Below, piece by piece: positions 17,321-27,194 of a stretch of DNA of 64,000 nucleotides. Under the pieces are notes generated by a model. The model was not told the origin of the DNA, did not search any database, and was given only the letters and a program-made list of their open reading frames with translations. Positions within the stretch are counted from its first letter, which is position 1. The number at the start of each line of letters is the position of its first letter. Source of the DNA: Streptomyces sp. NBC_01485 (GTDB lineage: Bacteria > Actinomycetota > Actinomycetes > Streptomycetales > Streptomycetaceae); contig NZ_CP109435.1 of assembly GCF_036227125.1 (NCBI RefSeq), forward strand, positions 1,798,001 to 1,862,000, written 5' to 3'. Position numbers and translations under genes: made by a program.

Positions 17321-20300
17321 CTTTCGACAAGCTGCTGATCGCCAACCGCGGCGAGATAGCCGTACGGATCATCCGCACCGCCCGCGAACTCGGCCTGCGC
17401 ACGGTCGCGGTGTACTCCGACGCCGACCGCTCGGCGCCCCACGTCCGGCTCGCCGACGAGGCGCTGCGGCTCGGTCCGGCGCCCGCGAAGGAGTCCTACC
17501 TCGACGCCGACCTGGTCCTGAAGGCGGCCAAGGACACCGGCGCGGGCGCGATCCACCCGGGCTACGGCTTCCTCTCCGAGGACGCGCCCTTCGCGCGCCG
17601 CTGCGCCGACGCCGGGATCGTGTTCGTCGGACCGACCCCCGGGCAACTGGAGCTGTTCGGCGCCAAGCACACCGCCCGCGCGGCGGCACAGGCGGCGGGC
17701 GTACCACTGGCGCCGGGCACCGGCCTGCTCTCGGGACTCACCGAGGCACTGGAAAAAGCCCAGCTCATCGGCTATCCGGTCATGCTCAAGGCGACGGGCG
17801 GAGGCGGCGGCATCGGCATGTCGGCCTGCCACTCCCCCGACGGACTCACCGACGCCTGGGAACGCGTCCAGCGCGTCGCCGCCGCCTCCTTCTCCTCCGC
17901 CGGCGTCTTCCTGGAACGGCTCGTGGAGCACGCCCGCCATGTCGAGGTGCAGGTCTTCGGCGACGGCGAGGGCAGGGTCGTCACCTTCGGCGACCGCGAC
18001 TGCTCGCTCCAGCGCCGCAACCAGAAGGTCCTGGAGGAGGCGCCGGCCCCGGGCCTCCCTGACCACGTGCGCGACCAACTCACCTCCTCCGCCCGCGACT
18101 TGTGCGCCTCCGTCGGCTACCGCTCCGCCGGGACCGTCGAGTTCGTCTACGACGCGGCCCGCGAGGAGGCCTACTTCCTGGAGGTCAACACCCGTCTCCA
18201 GGTGGAACATCCGGTCACCGAGGAGATCTACGGCGTCGACCTGGTCGCCTGGATGCTGCGCCTGGCGCGCGGCGAGCGGGACGTCGTACACGACCCCGGC
18301 GCCCCGCGCGGCCACGCCGTCGAGGCCCGCCTCTACGCGGAGGACCCGAGCCGCGAACACCGGCCCAGCGCGGGCCTGTTGACCCGGGTCGAGTTCCCGG
18401 CCGGGGTACGCGTCGACGGCTGGGTGGAGACGGGCACCGAGGTGACCACGTCGTACGACCCGATGCTCGCGAAGGTGATCGCCTACGGCCCCGACCGGGA
18501 GCACGCGCTGCGCCGCCTCGACGAGGCGCTGGCCCGCACCCGCGTCGACGGCGTCGAGACCAACCTGGGGCTGGTGCGCGCCTCGCTCACCGACCCGGAC
18601 TTCCGCCGGGCGACCCACTCCACGGCGACCCTCGCCACGGTCACCGACCCGACCCCGCGCATCGAGGTCGTCGCCGGCGGCACCCTCACCACCGTGCAGG
18701 ACTGGCCCGGCCGCACCGGCCACTGGCAGGTCGGGGTGCCGCCGTCCGGCCCGATGGACGACCGCTCCTTCCGCCTCGGCAACCGGGCATTGGGCAACCC
18801 CGAGGGCACCCCGGGCCTGGAGTGCACCCTCCAGGGCCCGACGCTGCGCTTCACCCACCCCACGACGGTGTGCGTGACGGGCGCCCCGGCGCCGGTCGCC
18901 GTGGACGGCAGGGCGGTGCCGCAGTGGGAGCCCGTGACCGTGCCGGCCGGGGCCGTGCTGGAGATCGGCGCGCCCGGCGAACACGGCCTGCGCACCTACG
19001 TCCTGTTCTCGGGCGGCCTGGACGTCCCCGCCTTCCTGGGCAGCGCGAGCACCTTCACGCTGGGCCGCTTCGGCGGACACGGCGGGCGCGCGCTGCGGAC
19101 GGGCGACGTCCTGCACGGCGGGACGACCACCGAGGGCGGGGCGGCCATAGAAGGCGGGGCGGCCGTAGAAGGCACCGCCGCACCGGTCACGGACCGTCCG
19201 GAGTTCGCCCCCGTCTGGCACATCGGCGCGGTCGAAGGCCCGCACGCGGCCCCGGAGTTCTTCACCGAGGACGACATCCGCGACTTCTACGCCGCCGACT
19301 GGAAGGTCCACTTCAACTCGGCCCGCACCGGCGTGCGCCTGGTGGGACCGAAACCGCGCTGGGCGCGCACGGACGGCGGCGAGGCGGGCCTGCACCCGTC
19401 CAACATCCACGACACGCCCTACTCCGTCGGCGCCGTCGACTACACCGGCGACATGCCGGTGCTGCTCGGCCCGGACGGCCCCTCGCTCGGCGGGTTCGTG
19501 TGCCCGGCGACCGTGCTCAGCTCCGAGCGCTGGAAGCTCGGCCAACTGCGCCCCGGCGACACGGTCCGCTTCCGGCCGGTGGACGTGTCCGGCGCGCCCC
19601 GCGCCGACATCGTCGACGGCGGCGTACTGGCCCGCGACGGCGACGTCACCTACCGGCGCAGCGGCGACGACAACCTGCTGGTCGAGTTCGGACCCATGCA
19701 ACTCGACCTGGCGCTGCGCATGCGGGTCCACGCGCTGATGGAGGCGGTGGCCGAGGCGGACCTGACGGGCGTCAGCGACCTCACCCCGGGCATCCGCTCC
19801 CTCCAGATCCAGACGGACCCCCGCCGCCTCCCCCAACACGAACTCCTCGCGGTCGTCCGGGAGATGACGGCGGCCCTCCCGCCCTCGGACGAGCTGGTCG
19901 TCCCCTCCCGTACCGTGCACCTCCCCCTGTCCTGGGACGACCCGGCCACCCGCGAGGCGATCGCCCGCTACATGGCGGGCGTCCGCGACGACGCGCCCTG
20001 GTGCCCGTGGAACATCGAGTTCATCCGCCGGGTCAACGGCCTGGAGTCGGTGGCCGACGTCTACGACACGGTCTTCGCCGCGGAGTACCTGGTCCTGGGC
20101 CTGGGTGACGTCTACCTGGGCGCCCCGGTCGCCACCCCCCTCGACCCCCGCCACCGCCTGGTGACGACCAAGTACAACCCCGCACGCACCTGGACGGCCG
20201 AGAACTCGGTCGGTATCGGCGGGGCGTACCTGTGCGTCTACGGCATGGAGGGCCCCGGCGGCTACCAGTTCGTGGGCCGGACGACCCAGGTGTGGTCGCC

Positions 20301-20865
20301 CTGGCAGCAGCGCGGCGCGTTCGAGGCGGGCTCGCCCTGGCTGCTGCGCTTCTTCGACCGGATCCGCTGGTACCCGGTCGACCCGGACGAACTCCTCGAC
20401 CTGCGGGCCGACATCATCTCGGGCCGCTTCGTGCCGCGCATCGAGGAGGGCACCTTCTCGCTCGCCGGGTACCAGACCTTCCTGGCCGAACACGCGGACT
20501 CCATCGCGGAGTTCAGGTCCGGCCAGCGCACCGCGTTCGCGGCGGAGCGGGACGCGTGGGAGGCGGCGGGCGAGTTCACCCGCGCGGAGGCCGCGGCAGC
20601 GCCGCCCGCTCCCCCTGCCGAGGTGGCACTCCCGCCGGGCGGCCGCCTGGTCGAGGCCGAATTCGCCGCGTCCGTATGGCAGTTGAACGTGTCTCCCGGC
20701 GACGAGGTGACGGCGGGACAGCCGCTGCTCGCCCTGGAGGCGATGAAGATGGAGTCCAGGGTGCACGCGCCGGTCGACGGCGTGGTGGCGCAGATCCTGG
20801 CCCGACCCGGCGACCAGGTCGAGGCGGGGACGGCACTGCTCGTCCTGGCCCCGGCCGCGAGCTGA
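17317..20865 (+). CDS. Biotin-dependent urea/guanidine carboxylase
   Basis: 1182 residues. Domain order: biotin carboxylase (about 1-446, FDKLLIANRGEIAVRII, ATP-grasp GGGGGIGM); KipA/AHS2-like half of the carboxyltransferase (from about 449); KipI/AHS1-like half (from about 775); and a C-terminal biotinyl domain with LEAMKMES, the biotinylated Lys being 1144. It carboxylates guanidine or urea with ATP and bicarbonate. Allophanate hydrolase is a separate gene here, unlike the fused fungal enzyme. The neighbouring DUF1989 pair favours guanidine as substrate. It starts by ATGA overlap with the previous gene. Confidence 0.94.
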   Translation: MTFDKLLIANRGEIAVRIIRTARELGLRTVAVYSDADRSAPHVRLADEALRLGPAPAKESYLDADLVLKAAKDTGAGAIHPGYGFLSEDAPFARRCADAGIVFVGPTPGQLELFGAKHTARAAAQAAGVPLAPGTGLLSGLTEALEKAQLIGYPVMLKATGGGGGIGMSACHSPDGLTDAWERVQRVAAASFSSAGVFLERLVEHARHVEVQVFGDGEGRVVTFGDRDCSLQRRNQKVLEEAPAPGLPDHVRDQLTSSARDLCASVGYRSAGTVEFVYDAAREEAYFLEVNTRLQVEHPVTEEIYGVDLVAWMLRLARGERDVVHDPGAPRGHAVEARLYAEDPSREHRPSAGLLTRVEFPAGVRVDGWVETGTEVTTSYDPMLAKVIAYGPDREHALRRLDEALARTRVDGVETNLGLVRASLTDPDFRRATHSTATLATVTDPTPRIEVVAGGTLTTVQDWPGRTGHWQVGVPPSGPMDDRSFRLGNRALGNPEGTPGLECTLQGPTLRFTHPTTVCVTGAPAPVAVDGRAVPQWEPVTVPAGAVLEIGAPGEHGLRTYVLFSGGLDVPAFLGSASTFTLGRFGGHGGRALRTGDVLHGGTTTEGGAAIEGGAAVEGTAAPVTDRPEFAPVWHIGAVEGPHAAPEFFTEDDIRDFYAADWKVHFNSARTGVRLVGPKPRWARTDGGEAGLHPSNIHDTPYSVGAVDYTGDMPVLLGPDGPSLGGFVCPATVLSSERWKLGQLRPGDTVRFRPVDVSGAPRADIVDGGVLARDGDVTYRRSGDDNLLVEFGPMQLDLALRMRVHALMEAVAEADLTGVSDLTPGIRSLQIQTDPRRLPQHELLAVVREMTAALPPSDELVVPSRTVHLPLSWDDPATREAIARYMAGVRDDAPWCPWNIEFIRRVNGLESVADVYDTVFAAEYLVLGLGDVYLGAPVATPLDPRHRLVTTKYNPARTWTAENSVGIGGAYLCVYGMEGPGGYQFVGRTTQVWSPWQQRGAFEAGSPWLLRFFDRIRWYPVDPDELLDLRADIISGRFVPRIEEGTFSLAGYQTFLAEHADSIAEFRSGQRTAFAAERDAWEAAGEFTRAEAAAAPPAPPAEVALPPGGRLVEAEFAASVWQLNVSPGDEVTAGQPLLALEAMKMESRVHAPVDGVVAQILARPGDQVEAGTALLVLAPAAS

Positions 20866-20882
20866 ACCCGAGGAGCACGAGA

Positions 20883-22538
20883 ATGTCCCGCACCCTGTCC
20901 CGCGTCCGCGCCGCCTACGCCCGCATCGAGGCCACGGCCCGCCCGGAGATCTGGATCGACCTGCGGCCCCGGGAGGAGGTCGAGGCGGAGGCCCGCACGC
21001 TCGACGAACGGCTCGCCCGGGGCGAGCACCTCCCGCTCGCCGGCCGGCTGCTCGCCGCCAAGGGCAACATCGACGTGGCCGGCCTGCCCACCACGGCGGG
21101 CTGCCCGGCGTACGCCTACCAGCCCGCCGCCGACGCCCCCGTCGTGGCCCGCCTCCGGGCGGCCGGCGCGCTGGTGCTGGGCACCACGAACCTGGACCAG
21201 TTCGCGACCGGCCTGGTGGGCACCCGCTCCCCGCACGGCGCGGTCCGAGGCGCCCACGACCCGGCGCGGGTGAGCGGCGGTTCGAGCTCCGGCTCGGCCG
21301 TCGCGGTCGCTCTCGGCATCGTCGACCTCGCCCTCGGCACCGACACCGCCGGTTCGGGCCGGATCCCGGCCGCCTTCAACGGCATCGTCGGCCTCAAGCC
21401 CACCCGCGGCCTGGTCCCCACGGAGGGAGTCGTCCCGGCCTGCGCCTCGATCGACTGCGTGACGGTGTTCGCCCGCACGCTCCCCGAGGCCGAACGGGCA
21501 CTGGCCCACATGGCGTCCCCGCCCGACCGCGCCCTGCCGTCCCTCCCCGCCCGAACCCCCGGCCCGTGGCGCATCGCGGTCCCGCCCCGCGAACAACTGG
21601 GCGAGCTGGACGAGGGCTGGGCGGAGGCCTACGAGGCGGCGGTACGGCAGGTCGGGGCGGCCGGGGCGGAGCTGCGCACCCTCGACCTCACCCCGTTCAC
21701 CGAGGCCGCCGCGATGCTCTACCAGGGCGCGTTCGTCGCCGAGCGCTACACCGCCGTAGGCCACTTCGTCGACAAGTTGCTCGCGGAGGGCGGCGCGGGC
21801 CTGGACCCGACGGTCACCGGCATCATCACCCGAGCCCGCGACATCCCGGCCCACCAGCTCTACACGGACACCCAGCGCCTGACGGCCCTGCGCACCCGCG
21901 CCCTGGCCGAACTGGCCGACGCGGACGCCCTCTTGCTGCCGACGGCCCCCGGGCACCCCACCCTCGCCGAGGTCGCCGCCGACCCCCTTGGCGCCAACGC
22001 CCGCCTGGGCCGCTTCACCAACTCCACGAACCTCTTCGACCTGGCAGCGGTCGCCGTCCCGGCCGGCGAGGCAGGCGGCCTCCCCTTCGGCGTGATGCTG
22101 ATCGGCCCGGCGTTCACGGACGAACGCCTGGCCCGAATCGCCGGACTGCTCCAACCGGATACGCAACTGGCAGTGGTGGGCGCGCACTTGACCGGCCAGC
22201 CACTGAACCCCCAACTCCTGGCCCTGGGCGCCCGCCTGGACCGCACGACGACAACAGCCGCCGCATACCGCCTCCACGCCCTGCACACGACCCCACCGAA
22301 GCCGGGCCTGGTACACGTGGGAGAAGGAGGCGCACAGATCGAGACAGAGATCTGGCACCTCCCACCAGAAGGCCTGGGCCGCCTACTGACGTCCCTCCCC
22401 CGCCCGATGACACTCGGCACCGTGCAACTGGCGGACGGCAGCAGCGTCCCGGGCTTCCTGTGCGAACCGAGCGCTCTGGAGAACGCCGAGGACATCACGC
22501 AACACGGCAGCTGGCGCTCATATCTCAACAAGCGCTGA
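20883..22538 (+). CDS. atzF: Allophanate hydrolase
   Basis: 551 residues from ATG 20883 with GAGGAG upstream. The N-terminal amidase-signature domain has the Ser-Ser-Lys triad: Lys60 in LAAKGNIDV, the Ser-rich loop SGGSSSGSA (131-139), and probable nucleophile Ser158 in DTAGSGR. Residues about 430-551 form the C-terminal domain seen in full-length allophanate hydrolases (GVMLIGPAF, then LHTTPPKPGLVHVG). It splits allophanate to ammonia and CO2, the last step of the pathway started by the carboxylase 17 bp upstream. Confidence 0.94.
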   Translation: MSRTLSRVRAAYARIEATARPEIWIDLRPREEVEAEARTLDERLARGEHLPLAGRLLAAKGNIDVAGLPTTAGCPAYAYQPAADAPVVARLRAAGALVLGTTNLDQFATGLVGTRSPHGAVRGAHDPARVSGGSSSGSAVAVALGIVDLALGTDTAGSGRIPAAFNGIVGLKPTRGLVPTEGVVPACASIDCVTVFARTLPEAERALAHMASPPDRALPSLPARTPGPWRIAVPPREQLGELDEGWAEAYEAAVRQVGAAGAELRTLDLTPFTEAAAMLYQGAFVAERYTAVGHFVDKLLAEGGAGLDPTVTGIITRARDIPAHQLYTDTQRLTALRTRALAELADADALLLPTAPGHPTLAEVAADPLGANARLGRFTNSTNLFDLAAVAVPAGEAGGLPFGVMLIGPAFTDERLARIAGLLQPDTQLAVVGAHLTGQPLNPQLLALGARLDRTTTTAAAYRLHALHTTPPKPGLVHVGEGGAQIETEIWHLPPEGLGRLLTSLPRPMTLGTVQLADGSSVPGFLCEPSALENAEDITQHGSWRSYLNKR

Positions 22539-22551
22539 GGCGAGGTACGTC

Positions 22552-22606
22552 AGGGGCGCGGGGCTCTATCGATTTGCGGCTCCGCCGCGTGGGCGCGAGC
22601 AACCAC
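22552..22606 (-). repeat. Dispersed intergenic repeat, copy A
   Basis: A 55-bp element matching 61005-61059 in reverse complement at 51 of 55 positions without gaps. It contains a small internal hairpin (GCGG-CTCCG-CCGC). It lies between the convergent atzF and helicase genes, where it may act as a transcription end. Confidence 0.8.
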
Positions 22607-22633
22607 ATGCTCCCCGCACCCGCCGTCAACCCG

Positions 22634-25441
22634 TCACCCCACCGACGAATAGGCGACAACCCCCCGCAGCAACTGATCAACCGCCTTACGCGCAGCCTTG
22701 GCCACGGTAGAACCCTCGGCCGCAGAGGCCGCAGAGATCTGCCCCAGCACATCAATCACCTGCTTGCACCACCGCACGAAGTCCCCCGCCGGCATCTCCG
22801 CCTCACGCAACACCTCATCGAGCCCCTTACCGGAAGCCCACATATACGCAGACCAGGCGAACCCGAGGTCAGGCTCACGCTGCCCGACCCCCTCCGTCTG
22901 GCTGATCCGGAAATCCTCCTCCAGCGCGTCCAGCCGCCCCCAGATCCGCACCATCTCACCGAGCGCGGCCTTCGCCTTGCCCGAGGGCAGCTTCGGCGCC
23001 ATCGCGTCGTCGGCGACCCGCGACTCGTAGACCAGCGCCGAGACACAGGCGGCGAGCTCGGCGGGGGCCAGCCCCTCCCACACGCCCGCACGCAGGCATT
23101 CGCTCGCCAGCAGGTCGAGCTCGCCGTAGAGCCGGGCGAGCCGCTTGCCGTGCTCGGTGACCTCGTTGCCGCGCAGATAGTCCAGCTCGGTCAGCAGCGC
23201 CACGATCCGGTCGAACGTACGGGCGATGGTGTTGGTGCGTCCCTCGATACGGCGCTCCAGTTGCGAGGTGTCGCGCAGCAGCCGGTGGTAGCGCTCGGCC
23301 CAGCGGGCGTGGTCCTCGCGGTCGGAGCAGCCGTGGCAGGGGTGCGCGCGCAGCGCGGCGCGCAGCCGGGCGATCTCACGGTCGTCGGCGGCCTGGGCGC
23401 GCTGCTTGCGGGCCCGCTCCGGCGCGATGTGCCCGGCCTTGGTGCGCAGTGCGGAGGCGAGGTCGCGGCGGGACTGCGGCGAGCGCGGGTTGAACGTCTT
23501 GGGGATGCGCATCCGGTCCAGTGCCTCGACCGGTACCGGGAAGTCCATCGCGGCCAGCCGCTTGACCTGCCGCTCGGCGGTGAGGACCAGCGGACGCGGC
23601 CCGTCGTGCTGGTCGAAGCCGCGGTGACCGTTGGCCCGCCCGGCGGGCAGGCCCGGGTCGAGGACGAGTGCCAAGCCCGCGTACTTGCCGGCCGGCACGT
23701 GGATGACGTCGCCCGGCTTGAGCTTCTCCAGCGCCACGGCGGCCTCGACGCGCCGCTGGGTCGCGCCCTGCTTGGCCAGTTCGGTCTCGCGGTCCTTGAG
23801 ATCGCGGCGCAGTTGCGCGTACTCGTCGAAGTCCCCGAGGTGGCAGGTCATGGAGGCCTTGTAGCCGTCGAGCCCCTCCTCGTTGCGCTGCACCTGCCGG
23901 GAGATCCCGACCACCGACCGGTCGGCCTGGAACTGCGCGAACGACGTCTCCAGCAGTTCCCTCGACCGGTGCCGGCCGAACTGCTCGACCAGGTTGACCG
24001 CCATGTTGTACGACGGTTTGAAGCTGGAGCGCAGCGGATACGTGCGGGTGCCGGCCAGTCCGGCGAGGTGGTCGGGGTTCATGGCGCGCTGCCACAGCAC
24101 CACCGCGTGGCCCTCGACGTCGATGCCACGCCGGCCCGCGCGCCCGGTGAGCTGGGTGTACTCGCCGGGGGTGATGTCGGCGTGCTGCTCGCCGTTCCAC
24201 TTGACGAGCTTCTCCAGCACCACGGACCGTGCGGGCATGTTGATGCCCAGCGCCAGCGTCTCGGTGGCGAACACGGCCTTGACCAGGCCGCGCACGAACA
24301 GTTCCTCGACGACCTCCTTGAACGACGGCAGCATGCCCGCGTGGTGGGCGGCGATACCGCGTTCCAGGCCCTCCAGCCACTCGTAGTAGCCGAGGACGTG
24401 CAGGTCCTCGTGCGGGATCGCGGCCGTGCGCTCCTCGACGAGGGCGCGGACCTCGGCCCGCGCGTCCTCGTCGTTCAGCCGCAGTCCGGCGTACAGGCAC
24501 TGCTGGACGGCGGCCTCGCAGGCGGCGCGGCTGAAGATGAAGGTGATCGCGGGCAGCAGCCCCGCGGCGTCGAGCCGCTCGATGACCTCCGGCCGGCCCG
24601 GCGTCCACACCCGCGAACGCTGTCTGCGCTCCCGCTCACGGTCGGCCTCGCGCATGCTGCGGCCGCGTCTGCGGTCCTGGTACGAGGGCTTGCTCGCCTC
24701 CATGCGGGCCAGGCGCGCGAGGTCGGGGTTGACGGCCCTGCGGTGGCCCTCGCCCTCCTCGAACAGGTCGTACATCCGCCGTCCGGCGAGCACGTGCTGG
24801 AACAGCGGCACGGGCCGGTGCTCGGAGACGATCACCTCGGTGTCGCCGCGCACGGTGTCGAGCCAGTCGCCGAACTCCTCGGCGTTGGACACGGTCGCGG
24901 ACAGACTGACCAGGGTGACCGACTCGGGAAGGTGAATGATCACTTCCTCCCATACGGCGCCCCGGAAGCGGTCGGAGAGGTAGTGCACCTCGTCCATCAC
25001 CACGTAGCCCAGGCCGAGGAGGGTCTGCGAACCGGCGTACAGCATGTTCCGCAGCACCTCGGTGGTCATCACGACCACCGGGGCGTCGGAGTTGACGCTG
25101 TTGTCGCCGGTGAGCAGGCCCACCTTGTCGTTGCCGTAGCGGCGGCACAGGTCGGAGTACTTCTGGTTCGACAGCGCCTTGATGGGTGTCGTGTAGAAGC
25201 ACTTCTTGCCCTGGAGCAGGGCGAGGTGGACGGCGAACTCGCCCACGATCGTCTTGCCCGAGCCGGTGGGGGCGGCCACCAGGACGCCCTTGCCCGCCTC
25301 GAGGGACTGGCAGGCCTCGATCTGGAAGGGGTCGAGACCGAAGTCGTACATCTCGCGGAAGGACGCGAGCGCGGTGGCCTGCTCGACAGCGCGCTTACGG
25401 GCTGCCGCATACCGCTCGGCCGGGGAGAGATCGTCTGTCAT
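22634..25441 (-). CDS. SKI2/Mtr4-like DEAD-box RNA helicase (HelY-type)
   Basis: 935 residues from ATG 25441. Helicase motifs in order: AAPTGSGKT (Walker A), PIKALSNQKYSD (Ia), DEVHYLSD (DEAD-type Walker B), SATVSN (III), then QLTGRAGRRGID (VI). A long C-terminal region resembles the DSHCT/Mtr4 C-terminal helical domain. Actinobacterial members are thought to remodel structured RNA; the role is little studied. It has its own promoter, because a strong hairpin (25573-25598) separates it from tatC upstream. Confidence 0.92.
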   Translation of the reverse strand: MTDDLSPAERYAAARKRAVEQATALASFREMYDFGLDPFQIEACQSLEAGKGVLVAAPTGSGKTIVGEFAVHLALLQGKKCFYTTPIKALSNQKYSDLCRRYGNDKVGLLTGDNSVNSDAPVVVMTTEVLRNMLYAGSQTLLGLGYVVMDEVHYLSDRFRGAVWEEVIIHLPESVTLVSLSATVSNAEEFGDWLDTVRGDTEVIVSEHRPVPLFQHVLAGRRMYDLFEEGEGHRRAVNPDLARLARMEASKPSYQDRRRGRSMREADRERERRQRSRVWTPGRPEVIERLDAAGLLPAITFIFSRAACEAAVQQCLYAGLRLNDEDARAEVRALVEERTAAIPHEDLHVLGYYEWLEGLERGIAAHHAGMLPSFKEVVEELFVRGLVKAVFATETLALGINMPARSVVLEKLVKWNGEQHADITPGEYTQLTGRAGRRGIDVEGHAVVLWQRAMNPDHLAGLAGTRTYPLRSSFKPSYNMAVNLVEQFGRHRSRELLETSFAQFQADRSVVGISRQVQRNEEGLDGYKASMTCHLGDFDEYAQLRRDLKDRETELAKQGATQRRVEAAVALEKLKPGDVIHVPAGKYAGLALVLDPGLPAGRANGHRGFDQHDGPRPLVLTAERQVKRLAAMDFPVPVEALDRMRIPKTFNPRSPQSRRDLASALRTKAGHIAPERARKQRAQAADDREIARLRAALRAHPCHGCSDREDHARWAERYHRLLRDTSQLERRIEGRTNTIARTFDRIVALLTELDYLRGNEVTEHGKRLARLYGELDLLASECLRAGVWEGLAPAELAACVSALVYESRVADDAMAPKLPSGKAKAALGEMVRIWGRLDALEEDFRISQTEGVGQREPDLGFAWSAYMWASGKGLDEVLREAEMPAGDFVRWCKQVIDVLGQISAASAAEGSTVAKAARKAVDQLLRGVVAYSSVG

Positions 25442-25572
25442 CGTGCTTTCGAGCGTACCGGGCCGCACTGACAACAGGACGATCATTATCCGGATCCACG
25501 GCTGGAGGTAGGCCGGGGTCGGCTCCGTGCGTGACCTGTGAGGCTCGTCGCCGCGTCACCGAAGAGCAGCAG

Positions 25573-25598
25573 GGGCCGGACGGATATCCGTCCGGCCC
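25573..25598 (-). terminator. Strong hairpin after tatC
   Basis: A perfect palindrome of 13-bp arms (GGGCCGGACGGAT and its complement) lies 31 bp after the tatC stop and 130 bp before the helicase start. Confidence 0.75.
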
Positions 25599-25628
25599 TC
25601 GTCCTTCCCGCCCGCTCGTCCGTCCCGC

Positions 25629-26576
25629 TCAGGTGACGTCGTCGTATCCGTTGACGCGCGACGATGTTCCCTCGATGCTCCCGGCCGCCTGATGCGACGC
25701 GGTCCCCGACGCCGACACGGGTTCGACCTCGTCGACGGCCTCCGGCGTGAGATCGATCCGCGACGCCTCGTCGTCGTCCAGCTCGGCGTCCGGATTCGCG
25801 CGGCGGCGGCGCCTGTCGTTGAGGAGGGAGACGCCCACGGCGATGAAGTACAGGACGATGATGGGACCGGCGAGCGCGATCATCCCGAAGGGGTCGGTGG
25901 TGGGGGTGGCCACGGCGCCGAAGACGAAGACGCCCATGACGACGCCACGCCACCAGCCGGCCATCCTGCGCCCGGTCACCATGCCGCTGAAGTTGAGCAT
26001 GACAAGGAGGAGGGGCAGCTCGAAGGCCGCACCGAAGATCAGGATCATCCGGACGATGAAGTCCAGGACCTTGTCCATGGGCAGGATGTTCGCCGAACCG
26101 TCGGGCGTGATGCCGAGCAGCACGCGCATGCTGATCGGCAGAACCGTGTAGGCCAGCGCGGCACCGCCCAGGAAGAGCGGCACGGCCCCGGACACGAACC
26201 AGTAGGTGTACTTGCGCTCGTGCTTGTGCAGGCCCGGCGCCACGAACGCCCACAGCTGGTACAGCCAGATCGGGCTCGAAATGATGATTCCCGCCATGAA
26301 GCAGACCTTCACCGTGGTGGTGAAGGGCGACAGCAGGTCGGTGTACGCGATGACGGCGCAGGTGCCGCCGGTGGACTCACCCAGTCCCGTGGTGCACTTC
26401 GGCACCGGGCCCATCAGGAACGTCATCAGTTCCTGGCTGTAGAAGGCGACCACCACGGACACGACCGTGACGGCCAGCATGGCCTTCGCCAGCCGGTTGC
26501 GGAGCTCACGAAGATGATCCGCGAGGGGCATCCGCCCCTCGGGGTCCTTCTCCTGCTTCCGGGCAGACTTCAGCAA
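25629..26576 (-). CDS. tatC: Sec-independent translocase subunit TatC
   Basis: 315 residues and six membrane segments. MPLADHLRELRNRL is the signature N-terminal TatC motif, and SSPIWLYQLWAFVAPGL the second conserved loop. TatC is the membrane receptor for twin-arginine signal peptides and works with TatA and TatB. The C-terminal 60 residues form an acidic, Ser/Thr-rich cytoplasmic tail. It follows tatA by 47 bp on the same strand. No tatB is seen in the window. Confidence 0.97.
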   Translation of the reverse strand: MLKSARKQEKDPEGRMPLADHLRELRNRLAKAMLAVTVVSVVVAFYSQELMTFLMGPVPKCTTGLGESTGGTCAVIAYTDLLSPFTTTVKVCFMAGIIISSPIWLYQLWAFVAPGLHKHERKYTYWFVSGAVPLFLGGAALAYTVLPISMRVLLGITPDGSANILPMDKVLDFIVRMILIFGAAFELPLLLVMLNFSGMVTGRRMAGWWRGVVMGVFVFGAVATPTTDPFGMIALAGPIIVLYFIAVGVSLLNDRRRRRANPDAELDDDEASRIDLTPEAVDEVEPVSASGTASHQAAGSIEGTSSRVNGYDDVT

Positions 26577-26623
26577 CCCACGTTCCCATCTCGTACGGCG
26601 GGCCGGAGGTCACCGGCCCTGCG

Positions 26624-26911
26624 TCAGCGCTTCGTCGTGTCCGTCGGCTCGGTGACCGGGCGGGAGCTGGTCACGTCGCCGGGGGCGGCCTGGATGGTGC
26701 GCTGCGCCGGGGGCTGCTCGTCGTTGTTGGGCGGGCCGGCCGGGGTGGCCGTGCTGCTGCCCTCTTCCTTCATCGCCTTGGCCTCGCTCTTGAGAATGCG
26801 AGCGGACTTGCCGAGCGAGCGCGCCATGTCGGGAAGCTTCTTGGCGCCGAACAGTAGGATGACGACGACGAGGATGAGAAAAATCTCGGGGGCGCCGAGC
26901 CTTCCGAACAT
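26624..26911 (-). CDS. tatA: Twin-arginine translocase pore subunit TatA
   Basis: 95 residues. One N-terminal membrane helix (EIFLILVVVILLFGAKKLP) with the FG-KKLP hinge is followed by an amphipathic helix (DMARSLGKSARILKSEAKAM) and a flexible acidic tail. TatA oligomers form the protein-conducting element. It is the first gene of tatAC. Confidence 0.97.
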   Translation of the reverse strand: MFGRLGAPEIFLILVVVILLFGAKKLPDMARSLGKSARILKSEAKAMKEEGSSTATPAGPPNNDEQPPAQRTIQAAPGDVTSSRPVTEPTDTTKR

Positions 26912-26952
26912 AAGTCTTTACCTTCTCACCGAGGCTGCGGGGGCGGGTTGCC

Positions 26953-26968
26953 GTCCGACCGGTCGGAC
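26953..26968. promoter_or_regulatory. Palindrome in tatA promoter region
   Basis: GTCCGACCGGTCGGAC is a perfect 16-bp palindrome about 42 bp before the tatA start, followed by a further CCGTCCGAAC half-like sequence. It may be an operator or a 5'-UTR hairpin; no regulator can be named. Confidence 0.35.
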
Positions 26969-27194
26969 ATCCGTCCGAACAGTCGTACTGACAGCGATCG
27001 TAACGCTCCGGGGTAAACGTGAGGCAATCCCCGTGCGTACTCCCGGTAAGCGGTCCGGGCCTCGTTCTCCGAGCCGCGACCAGCAGCGTACCTGCCCCCG
27101 CCACCCGGACGGGAGGGCGAAGTGGCACAAAACGCATTCGCCGCAGGACTCACAGCACGCCCACAGCACACCGCGAGCCCCACCACAGCAGCCC

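Noticed and set aside
17020..20766. A 1248-codon open frame antisense to the carboxylase gene
   Set aside because: It mirrors the carboxylase in the opposite strand, has biased Arg/Gly/Asp composition typical of high-GC shadow frames and no family resemblance.
21566..25471. A 1301-codon plus-strand frame through atzF and antisense to the helicase
   Set aside because: It overlaps two well-supported genes and has no recognisable domain.
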